Source of the DNA: Pisolithus tinctorius
Taxonomy: Eukaryota > Basidiomycota > Agaricomycetes > Boletales > Pisolithaceae
NCBI GenBank assembly: GCA_024663395.1
Contig: JANFAH010000010.1
Span: 1,364,001-1,428,000, forward strand
Length of the DNA: 64,000 nt
Reading direction: 5' to 3'
The position numbers and the translations under genes were made by a program. A model generated the notes under the pieces. It saw nothing but the letters and a program-made list of their open reading frames with translations, did not search any database and was not told the origin of the DNA. Below, piece after piece: positions 42,525-53,362 of the stretch (positions within the stretch are counted from its first letter, which is position 1; every line of letters begins with the position of its first letter).

Positions 42525-43094
42525 CCTCTCTGAAGGCCAGTGGAATGTCCCATGATAGCTTTGGAGGCCACTGTGGGATGTCCCACTCCCCTCTCTGGAG
42601 GCCAGTGGGATGTCCCATGATAGCTTCAGAGGCTACCATGGGACATCCCACCTCCCTCCCTCAAGGCTGATGGGATGTCCCATGATAGCTTTAGAGGCTA
42701 CTGTGGGACATCCCACCCCCCTCCCTGGAGACCAATGGGATGTCCCATGATAGCTTTAGAGGCTACTGTGGGACATCCCACTCCCCTCCCTGGAAATCAA
42801 TGGGATGTCCCATGATAGCTTCAGAGGCTACTGTGGGACATCCCACTCCCCTCCCTGGAGGTCAATGGGATGTCCCATGATAGCTTCAGAGGCTACTGTG
42901 GGACATCCCACTCCCCTCTCTGGAGGCCAGTGGGATGTCCCATGGTAGCTTCAGAGGCTACCATGGGACATCCCATCCCCCTCTCTGGAGGCCATTGGGA
43001 TGTCCCATGATAGCTTTAGAGGCTACCATGGGACATCCCACTCCCCTCTCTGGAGACCAATGGGATGTCCCATGATAGCTTTGAAGGCTGCAGG
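42525..43094. repeat. Palindromic 64-bp minisatellite, left arm (~9 units)
   Basis: Units carry TGGGATGTCCCATGATAGC, TTCAGAGGCTACCATGGGA, CATCCCACTCCCCTCTCTGGAGGCCA. Both GGGATGTCCC and the wider unit are near-palindromic, so each unit could fold. The right arm has only about six units, in two blocks (45765-45985 and 46327-46475) split by the MITE. Confidence 0.85.
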
Positions 43095-43529
43095 CATGTC
43101 AGTCAATCCCCTTTGGAGACCCATTAAGTCTGTTTATTTCTACAGGTTTAAAGTATATACCTATGAGATCTCAATGGGTTGGATATACCCAGCTGCTGCC
43201 ATGGAAAGTGTTTTCTCCAGTACTATGCCTAGGGACTCTGGGGCAGCCATTGATTTCTCCTGGCATGGTACTGATCATAAGTGTTTTGTGTGTTCCTCAT
43301 GCAATTTTCCACTTGCTGATAAGATAGGCGTACCATCATGATTGCACAATCAGGAGCTGTAACTTTGATTATGATGACATTGCTCCATTATCACTTGCTG
43401 GGGTGTTAACACCTACTAGTGCTAGTTGTAGTAGTTGGTAGTGCTGAATAGTGTAGGCTATGCTACTCTTTGGTAGTGTGCATTTTTGGCCACTGTTGAC
43501 TATGAAAAGTGTAGGGTCGAGCCAGAGTG

Positions 43530-43870
43530 CGAAGGTCACATGACAATTGATCACATGACATGACTGATCATGTAATTGTCACATGATCCAAGGTATTGTC
43601 AATCCCCCACCAATGAAGTCATGTGACTGGTGGTCACATGACATATCACTGACCCAGTCCCATGATCTGTGGACATGTGACAATTTGTCACGAAGTTGCA
43701 TAGGGGCACCATGTGAGTTGGTGCCTCAGGTCATGGCAGTGGTCTGTCACGTGCATGTCTAGGTCATGTGACCTCACATGACCACATTCACACCTGTGGT
43801 CATGTGGTCATGTGAACCCTGAGTCATGTGACACCACATGACTGCACCTACCTCACATCTCACACTATGT
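43530..43870. repeat. TCACATGA/TCATGTGA array, left arm
   Basis: Irregularly spaced copies of the octamer, with at least one CACGTG core (near 43748). The mirror array at 45040-45370 is diverged in order and spacing and retains CACGTG near 45126, 45205 and 45340. These are possible E-box-type protein-binding sites. Confidence 0.65.
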
Positions 43871-44108
43871 ACCTAGCATGTGACTAACTTGCCCCTAATG
43901 CTAAGTGTGGCTGTGCTTCAACATGAATCATGTCACCACTCATTCAATTCTTGACATATGCATTTGTGATGTTGCAGGGGGGATGGTCTAGGGGGTATCT
44001 ACAACATGTTGAAGTATTATCCAATCAAAGTCACTGGTTGATGAGATATAAGGGGAATGGACAAAGCAAAAGAACACCACAGCATGCATCCCATACATAG
44101 TTTATGCA

Positions 44109-44786
44109 ATGCTTAATACCTCAGGTGCATGCCCCATGTCCCTAGCTACCTATGTAGAAAGTATCAATTCAATCCATCAGGAATTGAATGAACAGCACAC
44201 AAATTACACTTCCCAGATGTGTGGGAAAACTCCAAAAAGCACAAATACAATAGTGGAGATCTACAAAACATATCTAACACATTGCATTGCAGCCTCCACA
44301 GTGCTGCCACACTTACACCAATTCACCTGGCACATGGGGAGGCATGCCCTGCCATAATAACAGCAGGTGCCTAGTGATATCTGCAACTAAAAGTGTCAAA
44401 AATGCGAAATGGGCAACTCTAATCAATCAGTCCATTAGAGATTTATAGCTTTGAGATGGCCAATAAGCCATTGACCATTGTGTGCATTTCGCATTTTTGA
44501 CACTTTTAGTTGCAGATATCACTAGGCACCGCTGCTATTATGGTGGGGCATGCCATCCTATGTGCCAGGTGAATTGGTGTAAGTGTAGCAGCACTGTGGA
44601 GGCTGCAATGCAATGTTTTGGATATGTTTTGTAAATCTCCACTATTTTATTTGCGCTTTTTGGAGTTTTCCCACGCATCTGGGAGGTGTAATTTGTGTGC
44701 TGTTCATTCAATTCCTGATGGATTGACTTGATACTTTCTAAATAGGTAGCTAGGGACATGGGGCATGCACCTGAGGTATTAAGCAT
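44109..44786. repeat. Palindrome centre with mirrored 82-codon frames and 73-bp loop
   Basis: Plus-strand frame 44109-44357 and minus-strand frame 44538-44786 encode near-identical 82-residue peptides (about 11 substitutions), starting MLNTSGACPMSLATY. Both stay open. The arms meet at 44411 and 44485 around a 73-bp spacer. The related 22640-22960 sequence does not keep the frame, so I do not call it a gene. Confidence 0.6.
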
Positions 44787-45764
44787 TGCATAAACTATGT
44801 ATGGGATGCATGCTGTGGTGTTCTTTTGCTTTGTCCATTCCCCTTATATCTCATCAACCAGTGACTTTGATTGGATAATACTTCAGCATGTTGTAGATAC
44901 CCCCTAGACCATCCCCCCTGCAACATCACAGATGCATATGTCAAGAATTGAATGAGTGGTGACATGATTCATGTTGAAGCACAGCCACACTTAGCATTAG
45001 GGGCAAGTTAGTCACATGCTAGGTACATAGTGCGAGATGTGGGGTGGGTGCAGTCATGTGGTGTCACATGACTCAGGGTTCGCATGACCATGTGATCGGC
45101 CCCTCCTGTGACCTAAGGCATCATATCACGTGATCTCCAATTGATCTCAGCATGTGACTATTAGGTGCACATGACTGAGCGATGTCGTGACCTGGGCACC
45201 AAGTCACGTGACTCACTGTCACATGATTCAACCTCATATGAACTACTGTCACATGACCTGGGTCATGGGTGCCAGAAAGGGGCATGTCACATGACTCCAC
45301 TGGTGTGCATTGGGAACACTTCAGGTCATGTGACTGTATCACGTGATTCGGCATCATGTGACTTCTGCCCTCTGACTCAATACACTTTTTGTAGTCAGCA
45401 ACAGGCAAAAATGCAAACTACCAAAGTGTAGCATAGCCTACACTAGCAGTACTACCAACTACTACAACTAGCACTAGTAGGTGTTAATACCCCAGCAAGT
45501 GATAATGCAGCAAGGTCATCATAATGAAAGTTGTAGCACCTGATTTTGAAATCATGATGGTATGCTTATCTTATAAGCAAGTGGAAAATTGCATGAGGAA
45601 AACACAAAACACTTATGATCAGCACCATGCCAGGAGAAATCAATGTCTGCCCTGGAGTCCCAGCTGGGTATACCCAACCTGTTTAGACCTCATAAGTATA
45701 TAAACCTATGGAAATATATAGACTTAATGGGTCTCCAAAGGGGATTGACTGAAGTGCCTGCAGA

Positions 45765-46475
45765 CTCTCAAAGCTATCATGGGACATCCCATTGGTATCC
45801 AGAGAGGGGAGTGGGATGTCCCATGGTAGCCTCTGAAGCTATCATGGGACATCCCTATGGCCTCCAGTGAGGGGGATGGGATGTCCCACGGTAGCCTCTG
45901 AAGCTATCATGGGACATCCCACTGGCCTCCAGAGAGGGGAGTGGGATGTCCCACAGTAGCCTCTAAAGCTATCATCGGACATCCCACTCACTGCGGGCAT
46001 ATCGGGATATTTCATGACCAAACATGTTGAAACAAATTGAAGGAAGAGATACCATGTTATAATGGACATTTTCACACACAAAATCCAAAAATAATATTAC
46101 ATTCTCTTTGCCTTCTCTACCAGCAAACATGAATTGACAGTAATTGTCATTAGACTAGAAGCTAATGGTCATTACCATCAATTAATGTTTATAGGTGGGA
46201 CATGCAAAGAAAATAAATTATTACTGCTGGATTCTGTGTTTAGCAACATCCAAAATAACATTGTATCTCTTCTTTCAATTTTTCTCAACATGTTCTGTCA
46301 TGAAAAATTGTGAAATGCTTGCAGTGACTGGCCTCCAGAGAGGGGAGTGGGATATCCCACAGTAGCCTCTGAAGCTATCATGGGACATCCCATCAGCCTC
46401 CAGGGAGGGGGGTGGGATATTCCATCATAGCCTCTGAAGCTATCATGGGACATCCCACTGGCCTTCAGAGAGGAG
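45765..46475. repeat. Palindromic 64-bp minisatellite, right arm, split by MITE
   Basis: About three and a half units at 45765-45985 and two and a half at 46327-46475, in inverted orientation to the left-arm array. The lower unit count shows the two arms have changed independently. Confidence 0.8.
45989..46326. mobile_element. 338-bp MITE, CACTGC ends, 3-bp TSD ACT
   Basis: The ends read CACTGC.../...GCAGTG, with inverted repeats of about 75 bp containing AAACATGTTGAAA and AGAAGAGATAC. The flanks are ACT at 45986-45988 and 46327-46329, inside a minisatellite unit whose uninterrupted sequence (CATCCCACTGGCC) is known from neighbouring copies. The outer bases match the 3066-7126 element (CAC[A/T]GCAAGCATTT.ACAATTTT), making this a probable miniature relative. 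No ORF. Confidence 0.9.
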
Positions 46476-47039
46476 GGCTGAGATGCATGTAGTATGATCT
46501 TATCAAGGAGCACTCTTGCAGTCAACAAGGGAACTTACATAGATAGGCACTCATAGGAGAGGTCTGAATCCATTAAAATTCATTACAATAATGCAATGCT
46601 CACTGCCATAGGCATTGTATGAGTTCTGGAAATGACACCACACACAAACATACTGATTGCCCAGTATTCTTCAAATCTGTGCATAATAAGTTGTATTACA
46701 TGGTTTTGGAATGGCAGTGACTCTCACATATCCCCCCACTTTGACAGGTGTGCTCATCATCCTGGATGATCATGACAGCTATGTATGTTTTTCTGATCAG
46801 AAGTGGCATTTCAATGTGAATATGAACTGCACTTTTTTGAGCTGAGGACCCCTGACACCTAAGGCAGTCATGGGACAGCCCAAAATATATTACCAAAGGG
46901 CTGGGATTATGGGACATCCCAGCCCTGGGACATGGCCAGATGTCCCTGGGATGACCTGGTCTGAGTGGCTTTTAGCTTGGATGATTTGGAGAAAAACTTC
47001 AGCCTAAATGCTTATGAAAACGGGTTACCTGAAGTGACC

Positions 47040-47756
47040 ACACTGACCAGGAATGATATTCCTGGGGAGCTGTATGATCAGCTCTGCACAACTGAGCATC
47101 ACATAAGTTGTCCTAACTCAAATAACAATGAAGTCAGGATATACCCTGATGATATGGTGGTGGAAACACCACATGAAGATATAATCATCGAGGGACATCA
47201 CATCCATGATAACTCACATATGGCTGCAATGGATTTGCAACTGATAGCAAAGCTGCTGACATGCACTTTTCGGTATGCAATGCATACTAAGCAGGAAGTG
47301 GGAACCTGCCCACAAATCACACCAGAATTGCGCATGTGTGTAATGGTAGATACTGTCATATATGGCTGTAAAGCCTACACAATGATCAACACTGGAAGCA
47401 CTGGAAACTTTGTGAGCCCAGCTTTCGCCAAGGTCATGAAGATGCAAGTGTTTACGCTTGATCAGCAGCTTACACTGCAATTGGGCTGCATAGGTAGCCA
47501 ATCGAAGATTACACATGGAGGACTCTCCATGATAAAGATGGGCCACCAACAGACCAACTGTTATTTCGATGTGGCTAATATCGATCACTACAACTGTATT
47601 CTAGGAATCCTGTTCCTTAGGCAGCACAAAGTAGTGCTCAACTTCACTGAAAAGTCAATGATGATTGCAAGTGAAAAGGTCCTCATGCTCACAGAGCCTG
47701 AGGTCGCCAGAGAGGGGCGCTCACACCCCCCTAAAGCCACCTCCTCGAACAAATGA
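47040..47756 (+). pseudogene. pol: Gypsy element 3: protease region
   Basis: The frame following the palindromic insert is open from 46965 (the first 25 codons are transposon arm) to 47756. It includes YGCKAYTMINTGSTGNFVSP, the aspartic protease site, but with Asn in place of the catalytic Asp (INTGST for IDTGST). Then come a hydrophobic LTLQLGCIGSQSKI-type flap segment and NIDHYNCILGILFLRQHKVVLNF, typical of gypsy proteases. The loss of Asp means it cannot cleave. Confidence 0.8.
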
Positions 47757-47929
47757 CTAGCATGCCCTGTGAGGCTGTCACAGCCTCATGAGGGCTTGCT
47801 GGGGGGAGGGCAGTTAGAGTCAAAAAGCGAGCCTACACTCACAGTAATAAAACCAATACAAAAAAGAACATTGGGGGACAAAGATATACCTCACCTAAGG
47901 GAGTGATGGTTTGAAAAGTTTAGATGAAG

Positions 47930-49260
47930 GTTTGAAGGTGTCAAACTGAAATTACCTCCTTTACAGGAGGTAAACCACAGGATTCCCCTGATCAACAAGG
48001 ATAAGTGGTACTCATACCACTTGCCTCATTGTGCTGACATGCTAAAGCAACAGTTGTTGGATAAAATCTGTCAGTACACAGACACAGAGTGGTGGGTGCT
48101 AAAAAGTGTCCCACAAGCTGCACCCATGCTGTGTATACCAAAGAAGAATGGCAAACTACAAACAGTCATTGACTGTCATAAAAGAAATGAAAATCCATAA
48201 GGGATGTAACTCCCTTCCCTGATCAGGACCAGATCAGGATGGATGTTGCAAGAGCAAAGTATCACTCAAAGATCAACTTGTCAAATGCATATGAACAGGT
48301 ACATGTCGAGCCTGAAGACGTCTGGAAGACAGCCTTCTCAATGATTTACAGCACTTTTATAAGCCAAGTCATGCAGCAGGGGGATTGTAATGCCCCTGCA
48401 ACATTTCAATGCCTTATGACTGTGATCTTTAGAGATCACATAGGGCATTTTGTATATGTCTATCTCGTCAATACATTCATCTACAGTGATATACTGGAGG
48501 AGCCCAAGCAGCACCTCCAGATAGTGTTTGAAACACTATGTTGGGCCAACTTCTTCCTCGAAAGAGAGAAGTGCAACTTATACACCAAGAAACTCGACTG
48601 CCTTGGGCACATAATCGATGCCAAGGGCATGCATGCAGATAGAGACAAGATGTCTTGAATTAGGAACTGGAGAGTACCTAAGTCACTCAACAAGGTTCAA
48701 CAGTTTGTTGGCCTCATAGAATACCTGGCACAGTTTATGCCAGATATTTCAGCATACATGATGCCACTAACTGGGATACAAAGGAATGGACATCCATTTT
48801 TGTGGAGGGAAGTCCACAACTGATGCTTCCAGATGATTAAGGACCTGGCTTGCAAATACCCAGTACTGTGGCTGATAGATCCAAGGAAGGAAGAGCCAAT
48901 ATGGCTTGTCTGCGATGCATCGCTCTGCAGAGTGGGTGCACTGTACAGGCAAGGACCTGAATGGAATACCTGCCAACCAGCAGGTTTCATGTCAAAAAAA
49001 CTGAGCAATGCCCAACAAAACTATAGGACCTTTGAGTGAGAGACCTTCATGATAATCAAAGCTTTACTAAAATGGGAGGATAAATTCCTCAGGTTTAAGT
49101 TCACAATAGTGACAGATCATGAGGCCCTGGGATACCTCAAAACCCAATGAAAACTGTTGAGCCAACAGGTCTGGTGGATAGATTATATGTTGTGCTTTGA
49201 CATGAACATAGTATACACCAAAGGCTCAGAGAACTGAGTGGTGGATTGCCTATCCTGTTA
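47930..49260 (+). pseudogene. pol: Gypsy element 3: reverse transcriptase and RNase H
   Basis: RT homology starts near 47960 with HRIPLINKDKWYSYHLP-type sequence, followed by KNGKLQTVIDCHKRNENP and stops near 48200. The 48239-48658 frame has YHSKINLSNAYEQVHVEPEDVWKTAF, then VYVYLVNTFIYS where YVYLDDIFIYS is expected, so both catalytic aspartates are gone, then LEREKCNLYTKKLDCLGHII. RNase H follows in pieces: PIWLVCDASLCRVGALYRQG (48833-49039) and VTDHEALGYLKT. A polypeptide linking to integrase is at 49238-49573. Several stops interrupt it. Confidence 0.83.
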
Positions 49261-49559
49261 CTATGATGAGGAAGGAGGAGACAATGTCTCTGATGAGAAC
49301 GTTGAGTGGGCAAATGCTGATATATGCCTGGACCCAGAGGGAGATGATCTCCCTCAGGACAGATGGCAAGAGCTGAGACTATCAGCGATGGAAGAGCAGG
49401 AGGGGACTCTTCGTAAGAGTAACCGGCTAAAGGAAAAACGGGAAAACCACATCCTGGAGGCTCAGGAGATGGCCTTGGCTGAAGAAAGGAATGACAAGGA
49501 TACTCCTCTCACAATTGCAGAAGAGGATCAATTGATATTCGAATCCGCTGAGGCCCATG

Positions 49560-50660
49560 AACCTTGCCAATAACCTACAGAGACACACCAGAATTCCTGG
49601 ATGCCATCTGTAAGGGATACAAGAGCGAGCCTATGCTCATGAAGATACTAGCACAACTGTCACATCACCCTCAATTTGAGGAAAGAGATGGTCTGCTTTA
49701 CATGAAAAATTGTGGTGGAGAGGAAGTGATGTGCCTTCCTCACACAAAGTACAAAAATGATGACATTATTGCATGGGTCATAGACCAGGCACACAGGATG
49801 CTGGGACATTTCAGATCCCAGAGAACAGTGGACTATATCCGCAGGTGGTACTGGTGGCCAAAGCTTGGTCAAGAAGTGGACAGGTTTTGCAGAACCTGCC
49901 CCATATGTCAGGCAACGAAGGCTGACAATCAGGACTACTGCACAGCCTACCTGTGCCAAGATGACTGTGGGGGTCGATAGCAATGGACTTTGTGGGACCA
50001 TTCCCACCAAGCAAAGGGTACAACTACCTGTGGGTAGTCCTATGCCATCTGGCATCCATGATACACCTGATACTGGTGAAGACAACAGTGCGAGCTTCAG
50101 AACTCACATGGATATTCATAAAAGAAATAGCCTGCTTAAACAGGCTACCAGAGACAATCATCTCGGACAGAGACACAAAATTTATGTTGACATTCTGGCA
50201 TGAGACACACAGAATGTTAGGAGTGAAGCTCCTAATGTCAACTGCATTTCACCCACAGATGGATGGTGCATCCAAACAAGCCATATGCAATGTAGCACAG
50301 ATGCTATGGTTGATGGTCCATCTGGACCAGAGGGATTGGGTGTTGAAGCTGCCAATGGTTGAGTTTGCAATAAACTCAAGCATCAACAGTTCTACAGGGT
50401 TCACCCCATTCGAACTAAACTACAGACATATGCCCATAATGATGCAACACATCGAGAAAGGGACAACTATGTTGTCCCCAGGAGTAAGGACATTTGTCCA
50501 ACAAGCACTGGAAAATTTAGAGATGGCACATGATGCCATAATCAAGAGTAGGGTGGTGCAGATGTACCATGCGAACAAGAAACGAGCGAAAGGAACTCAC
50601 CTTCGAGTTGGAGACCTGGTGTATCTCTCCACAAAGAACCTGACCATGCCCAAAGGATGA
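49560..50660 (+). pseudogene. pol: Gypsy element 3: integrase
   Basis: Frame 49564-49980 carries the H2C2 zinc-binding domain: AHRMLGHFRSQRTVDYI, then RRWYWWPKLGQEVDRFC, RTCPIC. After a frame change at about 49980, MDFVGPFPPSKGYNYLWVV has the first catalytic aspartate and TIISDRDTKFMLTFW the second. In HPQMDGASKQA the catalytic glutamate position is lysine, a G-to-A type change. The downstream part includes TPFELNYRHMP and GDLVYLSTKNL. The enzyme would integrate cDNA into chromatin. Confidence 0.85.
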
Positions 50661-50869
50661 GCTTGTAAACTTGTGCCAAGATTCATTGGGCTGATGAAGG
50701 TTCTATGCTGTGAAAGCAGGAGCAATACATATACACTCGAGCTGCCAGAGCAGCTAAGAGTGAGATGCATAAACCCAACATTTCACATGGGGCTTCTGTG
50801 CAAGTATGAGCCAAACAATGACTTACTGTTTCCATGACATGATGCACACACCTTCTATGACATCAGTAC

Positions 50870-51077
50870 AACTGATGACAATGAATGGATAGTGGACAAG
50901 GTACTCGCCCACCAGTGGTCTGGAAACAAGGTAGAATTCCTTGTTAAGTGGAATCTGGGAGACTCCACATGGGAACTGATGTCCCACTGCAAGAAGCTTG
51001 AGGCCCTAGACAGGTACCTTGAACTTCAAGGTGTGTGGAATGTATGCCAGTTGCCTTGCAAGGCACAGGATACATGA
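50870..51077 (+). pseudogene. Gypsy element 3: integrase chromodomain
   Basis: After a region of stops the frame reads EWIVDKVLAHQWSGNKVEFLV then KWNLGDSTWELMSHCKKLEALDRYLE. The W-x-V-x-x-I/V-L opening, the LVKW core and the TWE box are the chromodomain signature at the C-terminus of chromovirus integrases, which reads methylated histone tails and steers insertion. This identifies gypsy element 3 as a chromovirus. Stop codons separate it from the integrase core. Confidence 0.8.
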
Positions 51078-51079
51078 GA

Positions 51080-51419
51080 ATGCATAGTAGCCACATAGTG
51101 ACTATGAGTAGTTGTGTACTACTAATGGAACCAAACAGACTCAGAGAAAAAACAAAGTCAAATAAAAATAAAAATAAAAATAAAAATAACAAAGATACAG
51201 ATCAAAAGCCTAAAAATAACCAAACACCACATTCTGTCAAAGGTAGATAGTATAACATAGCCACCTGCTGATCACTCCTCATTCATGTGTTTTTTCTATG
51301 TCAAGTATTACTTAAGTTTTTTAATTATGCCTTGTGCCCTCCTTTTTTACTCTTGCTTCTTCCTCACTCATACCACTTTGTAGCACCACCTCTTTCCACC
51401 ACTACAAACCATCCAGAAT
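51080..51419. other. Spacer with AAAAATAAAAAT run; no gene
   Basis: Contains an A-rich run near 51166-51186 and short frames only. The 3' LTR of gypsy element 3 is not evident here. Confidence 0.35.
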
Positions 51420-51994
51420 GTCTTCCCATGATAATCGTCACAGTACCCAGAGCTCACACTCCCCCCAGCCCTCGCCATGCCATTCTCGCAGGGAGTCAGC
51501 CACACATGATCGTGGTGAGCTCTCTGCACATCAAGGCACATGACATGATAGTGAGGCTCCTTGCTTGCCATCCCCTGCTGCTCAGCACAGTGTGCATATG
51601 GTCAGCAGTGGCCAGAAGTGTGCTCGCTCCCCATCCATCGTGTCATCATGTGCCTCGTCTTGAGAGCACAATGATCATCGCAACAAATGCCCTCAAGGAC
51701 CTTTCTGGGTGTGCCACCCACAACTGCTGTTCATCCACCATCATGATTCTGGTTGCACAATGTGCAATGCTTACACATTGCACATCTCCCAGGGCATGGC
51801 CCTCTCCAAAGCAGGCCTCACCCCTGCAATATTCAACCTTGCAGATGAAGCTGCATGCATCGTCCACTGTTCTCCATATGATGACATGCATCATCACATT
51901 GCATACCTTGAGGACAACCTCAACAACTGTGACAACAAGATTTGTCACTTACAAGACAAAATAAATGAGCTTCATCATACATTTCCAGCTCCCA
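51420..51994 (+). pseudogene. Small coiled-coil protein gene broken by solo LTR
   Basis: An ATG at 51420 opens a Ser/His/Pro-rich frame (SSHDNRHSTQSSHSPQPSP), interrupted by stops near 51543 and 51650. It continues at 51709-51994 with CHPQLLFIHHHDSGCTMC, DEAACIVHCSPYDDM and a predicted coiled coil (HHIAYLEDNLNNCDNKIC, HLQDKINELHHTF). The solo LTR at 51995 cuts it. When the LTR and one TCCCA are removed, the frame runs on for about a dozen more codons to a stop. I do not recognise the family with confidence. Confidence 0.4.
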
Positions 51995-52728
51995 TGTCAA
52001 GTCCAGGCCTACTCTGACCAACTCCGATGCTATATAAGGTCTAGAGAAGGGTTCGGAAGCAAGTCCGACACAGAAGAACAGAACTCTGACTAGCGGAGTG
52101 TCGGCAGGAACAAAGACTGCCGAGACAAAGGCGGAGTGGAGTGAGGGCGTCGGGTTTAGCTCGTGCACTACCCCCTTGCATGATCTCAGCCCTCGTATTT
52201 CAGAGGGAGAGTACAGACAGATAGTCGGGGATAACTCCAACAGACAGAAGATGGAATCAGAGGGAGTAGGAACTAAGTTGATATTCGTACTGAGGAACAG
52301 CGGAGTATGATACATGCTTTTATACTACTATGGAGGTACAGTAACCGGAATCAGAACTGACATACAGAGACTCATAAATTTTCAAGTAAAACTTCCTAGA
52401 CGATGAATGAAGGGTAGACAGAGGACATACGAACGGGTAACATAGAACATCCAAAAAAGGAAACAGTCCAGGTGCTGGACCATGCGGTGCATGCGCTGCA
52501 GAGTACCTGACTGCGTGCTGTCAGGGAGAAGTCCGAAGGTAGTCACATGACCACTCAGAGAACGGTCCGCCCGGTCCGGTAGGAGAGCAACACAAGTCTG
52601 ACAGTAGTCAGAGCGGAGATGGTTCGTAACCAACAGAAGTTAGGTGGAGTTGGTGCGGAGTGAGTGAATGACTGGCGGAAGAGGGTGCAGAGTGAGTAAA
52701 GACTTAGAGTGAACGCACAGTTATGACA
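51995..52728 (-). mobile_element. 734-bp solo LTR of the gypsy-1 family, TSD TCCCA
   Basis: Reverse complement of the gypsy-1 LTR, starting TGTCAAGTCC on the plus strand and ending TTATGACA. Identical flanks TCCCA lie at 51990-51994 and 52729-52733. It keeps more CG pairs than the 17695-18412 copy but fewer than the 29864 element, suggesting intermediate age. Confidence 0.93.
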
Positions 52729-52801
52729 TCCCACATCAGTCGAGCAGGAGGCACAGGATTTCAAATGCACATGAGTTGCGTCCCTTGGTGGCCCTGACCA
52801 C

Positions 52802-53324
52802 TGTCATAGTCATGCCTTGACCCCAGTCAGACTCGGCCTCACACTCACTCAGTCTGGCCTTGGCCTCACCAATCCCATGTCCCCAGTTGGGCTAGCACAG
52901 TGAACACTGCTTTGCAGTGTCTGTCACTTCAGTTGGTTCCTGCCAGGTCTTGTCCCTGGTCCATCTGTCCTGGTCTCTGTTACCTTAGTCATGTCTTACT
53001 AATACTTGTCTTACCAATCACCTTAGCAATCTTTGTGAGACTGGCATTACTGATCTCTGTACTATAGACCCTTCTGGTATATAAACTTGTAGATACTTGG
53101 CCTGTACCCCTCAGTCTGAAATCAACAAAGTTAACCCTGATAACCCCATCTCAGCCTCGGACTTGGACTGAGTCCCACACAAGGGAATAGCACTGTAATC
53201 TCAGTCACTAAGTCCAAACAGTCCAACCTCTGTATCCTCATCTTCCCCCTTAATCCCAACCCCTCGGCCTTGCACCTGCTTTGGTCTCCAGTCCAGCCTC
53301 AACCCAGACATCTTGCACTTGACA
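52802..53324 (+). repeat. 5' LTR of gypsy element 2
   Basis: About 523 bp from TGTCATAGTCATG to CACTTGACA, resembling the gypsy-1 LTR only at its ends. A TATA box (TATATAAACTTG) lies near 53078. No 3' LTR exists because the element is truncated by LTR copy D. Confidence 0.7.
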
Positions 53325-53362
53325 GTATTTCAGACTCACCACTTGTGTGGGTCTAAACCATC

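Larger units (their letters stand above)
43095..45756. mobile_element. Inner palindromic core with CACTTCAGTC-type ends
   Basis: The left end (CATGTCAGTCAATCCCC, one end mutated) and the right end (reading CACTTCAGTCAATCCCC inward from 45756) match the termini of the 16917-19671 element, and both continue into GGAGACCCATTAAGTC. The 43280-43530 block matches 18960-19215. The outer minisatellite flanks are themselves inverted, so this is either an element that inserted at the centre of an older palindrome or an older core with added arms. Confidence 0.65.
41955..47036. mobile_element. 5.08-kb palindromic element, CACTTC ends, 3-bp TSD ACC
   Basis: The two halves are inverted copies along almost their full length. 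The ends are CACTTCAGGTAACCC/GGGTTACCTGAAGTG, and the flanks are ACC at 41952-41954 and 47037-47039. The centre is a 73-bp spacer (44412-44484) between arms ending AATGCGAAATG/CATTTCGCATT. Each arm carries, from outside in, a 238-bp identical tract, a 64-bp palindromic minisatellite, an inner CACTTCAGTC-type end, a conserved block, a TCACATGA array and a mirrored 82-codon frame. The right arm also carries a MITE. No transposase is present. A CACTA-like non-autonomous origin is inferred from the ends and 3-bp duplication. It interrupts gypsy element 3; the frames on either side are one base out of register when rejoined, in keeping with decay there. Confidence 0.85.

Noticed and set aside
42440..43341. 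Frames containing repeated GMSHDSF/PMIASEA
   Set aside because: They translate the 64-bp palindromic minisatellite and differ only by repeat phase.
51166..51186. The AAAAATAAAAAT run as a LINE poly(A) tail
   Set aside because: No LINE coding sequence lies immediately upstream; the neighbour is the gypsy-3 chromodomain.
52382..52633. Minus-strand 83-codon frame
   Set aside because: It is part of the solo LTR 51995-52728 and matches the non-coding LTR elsewhere.
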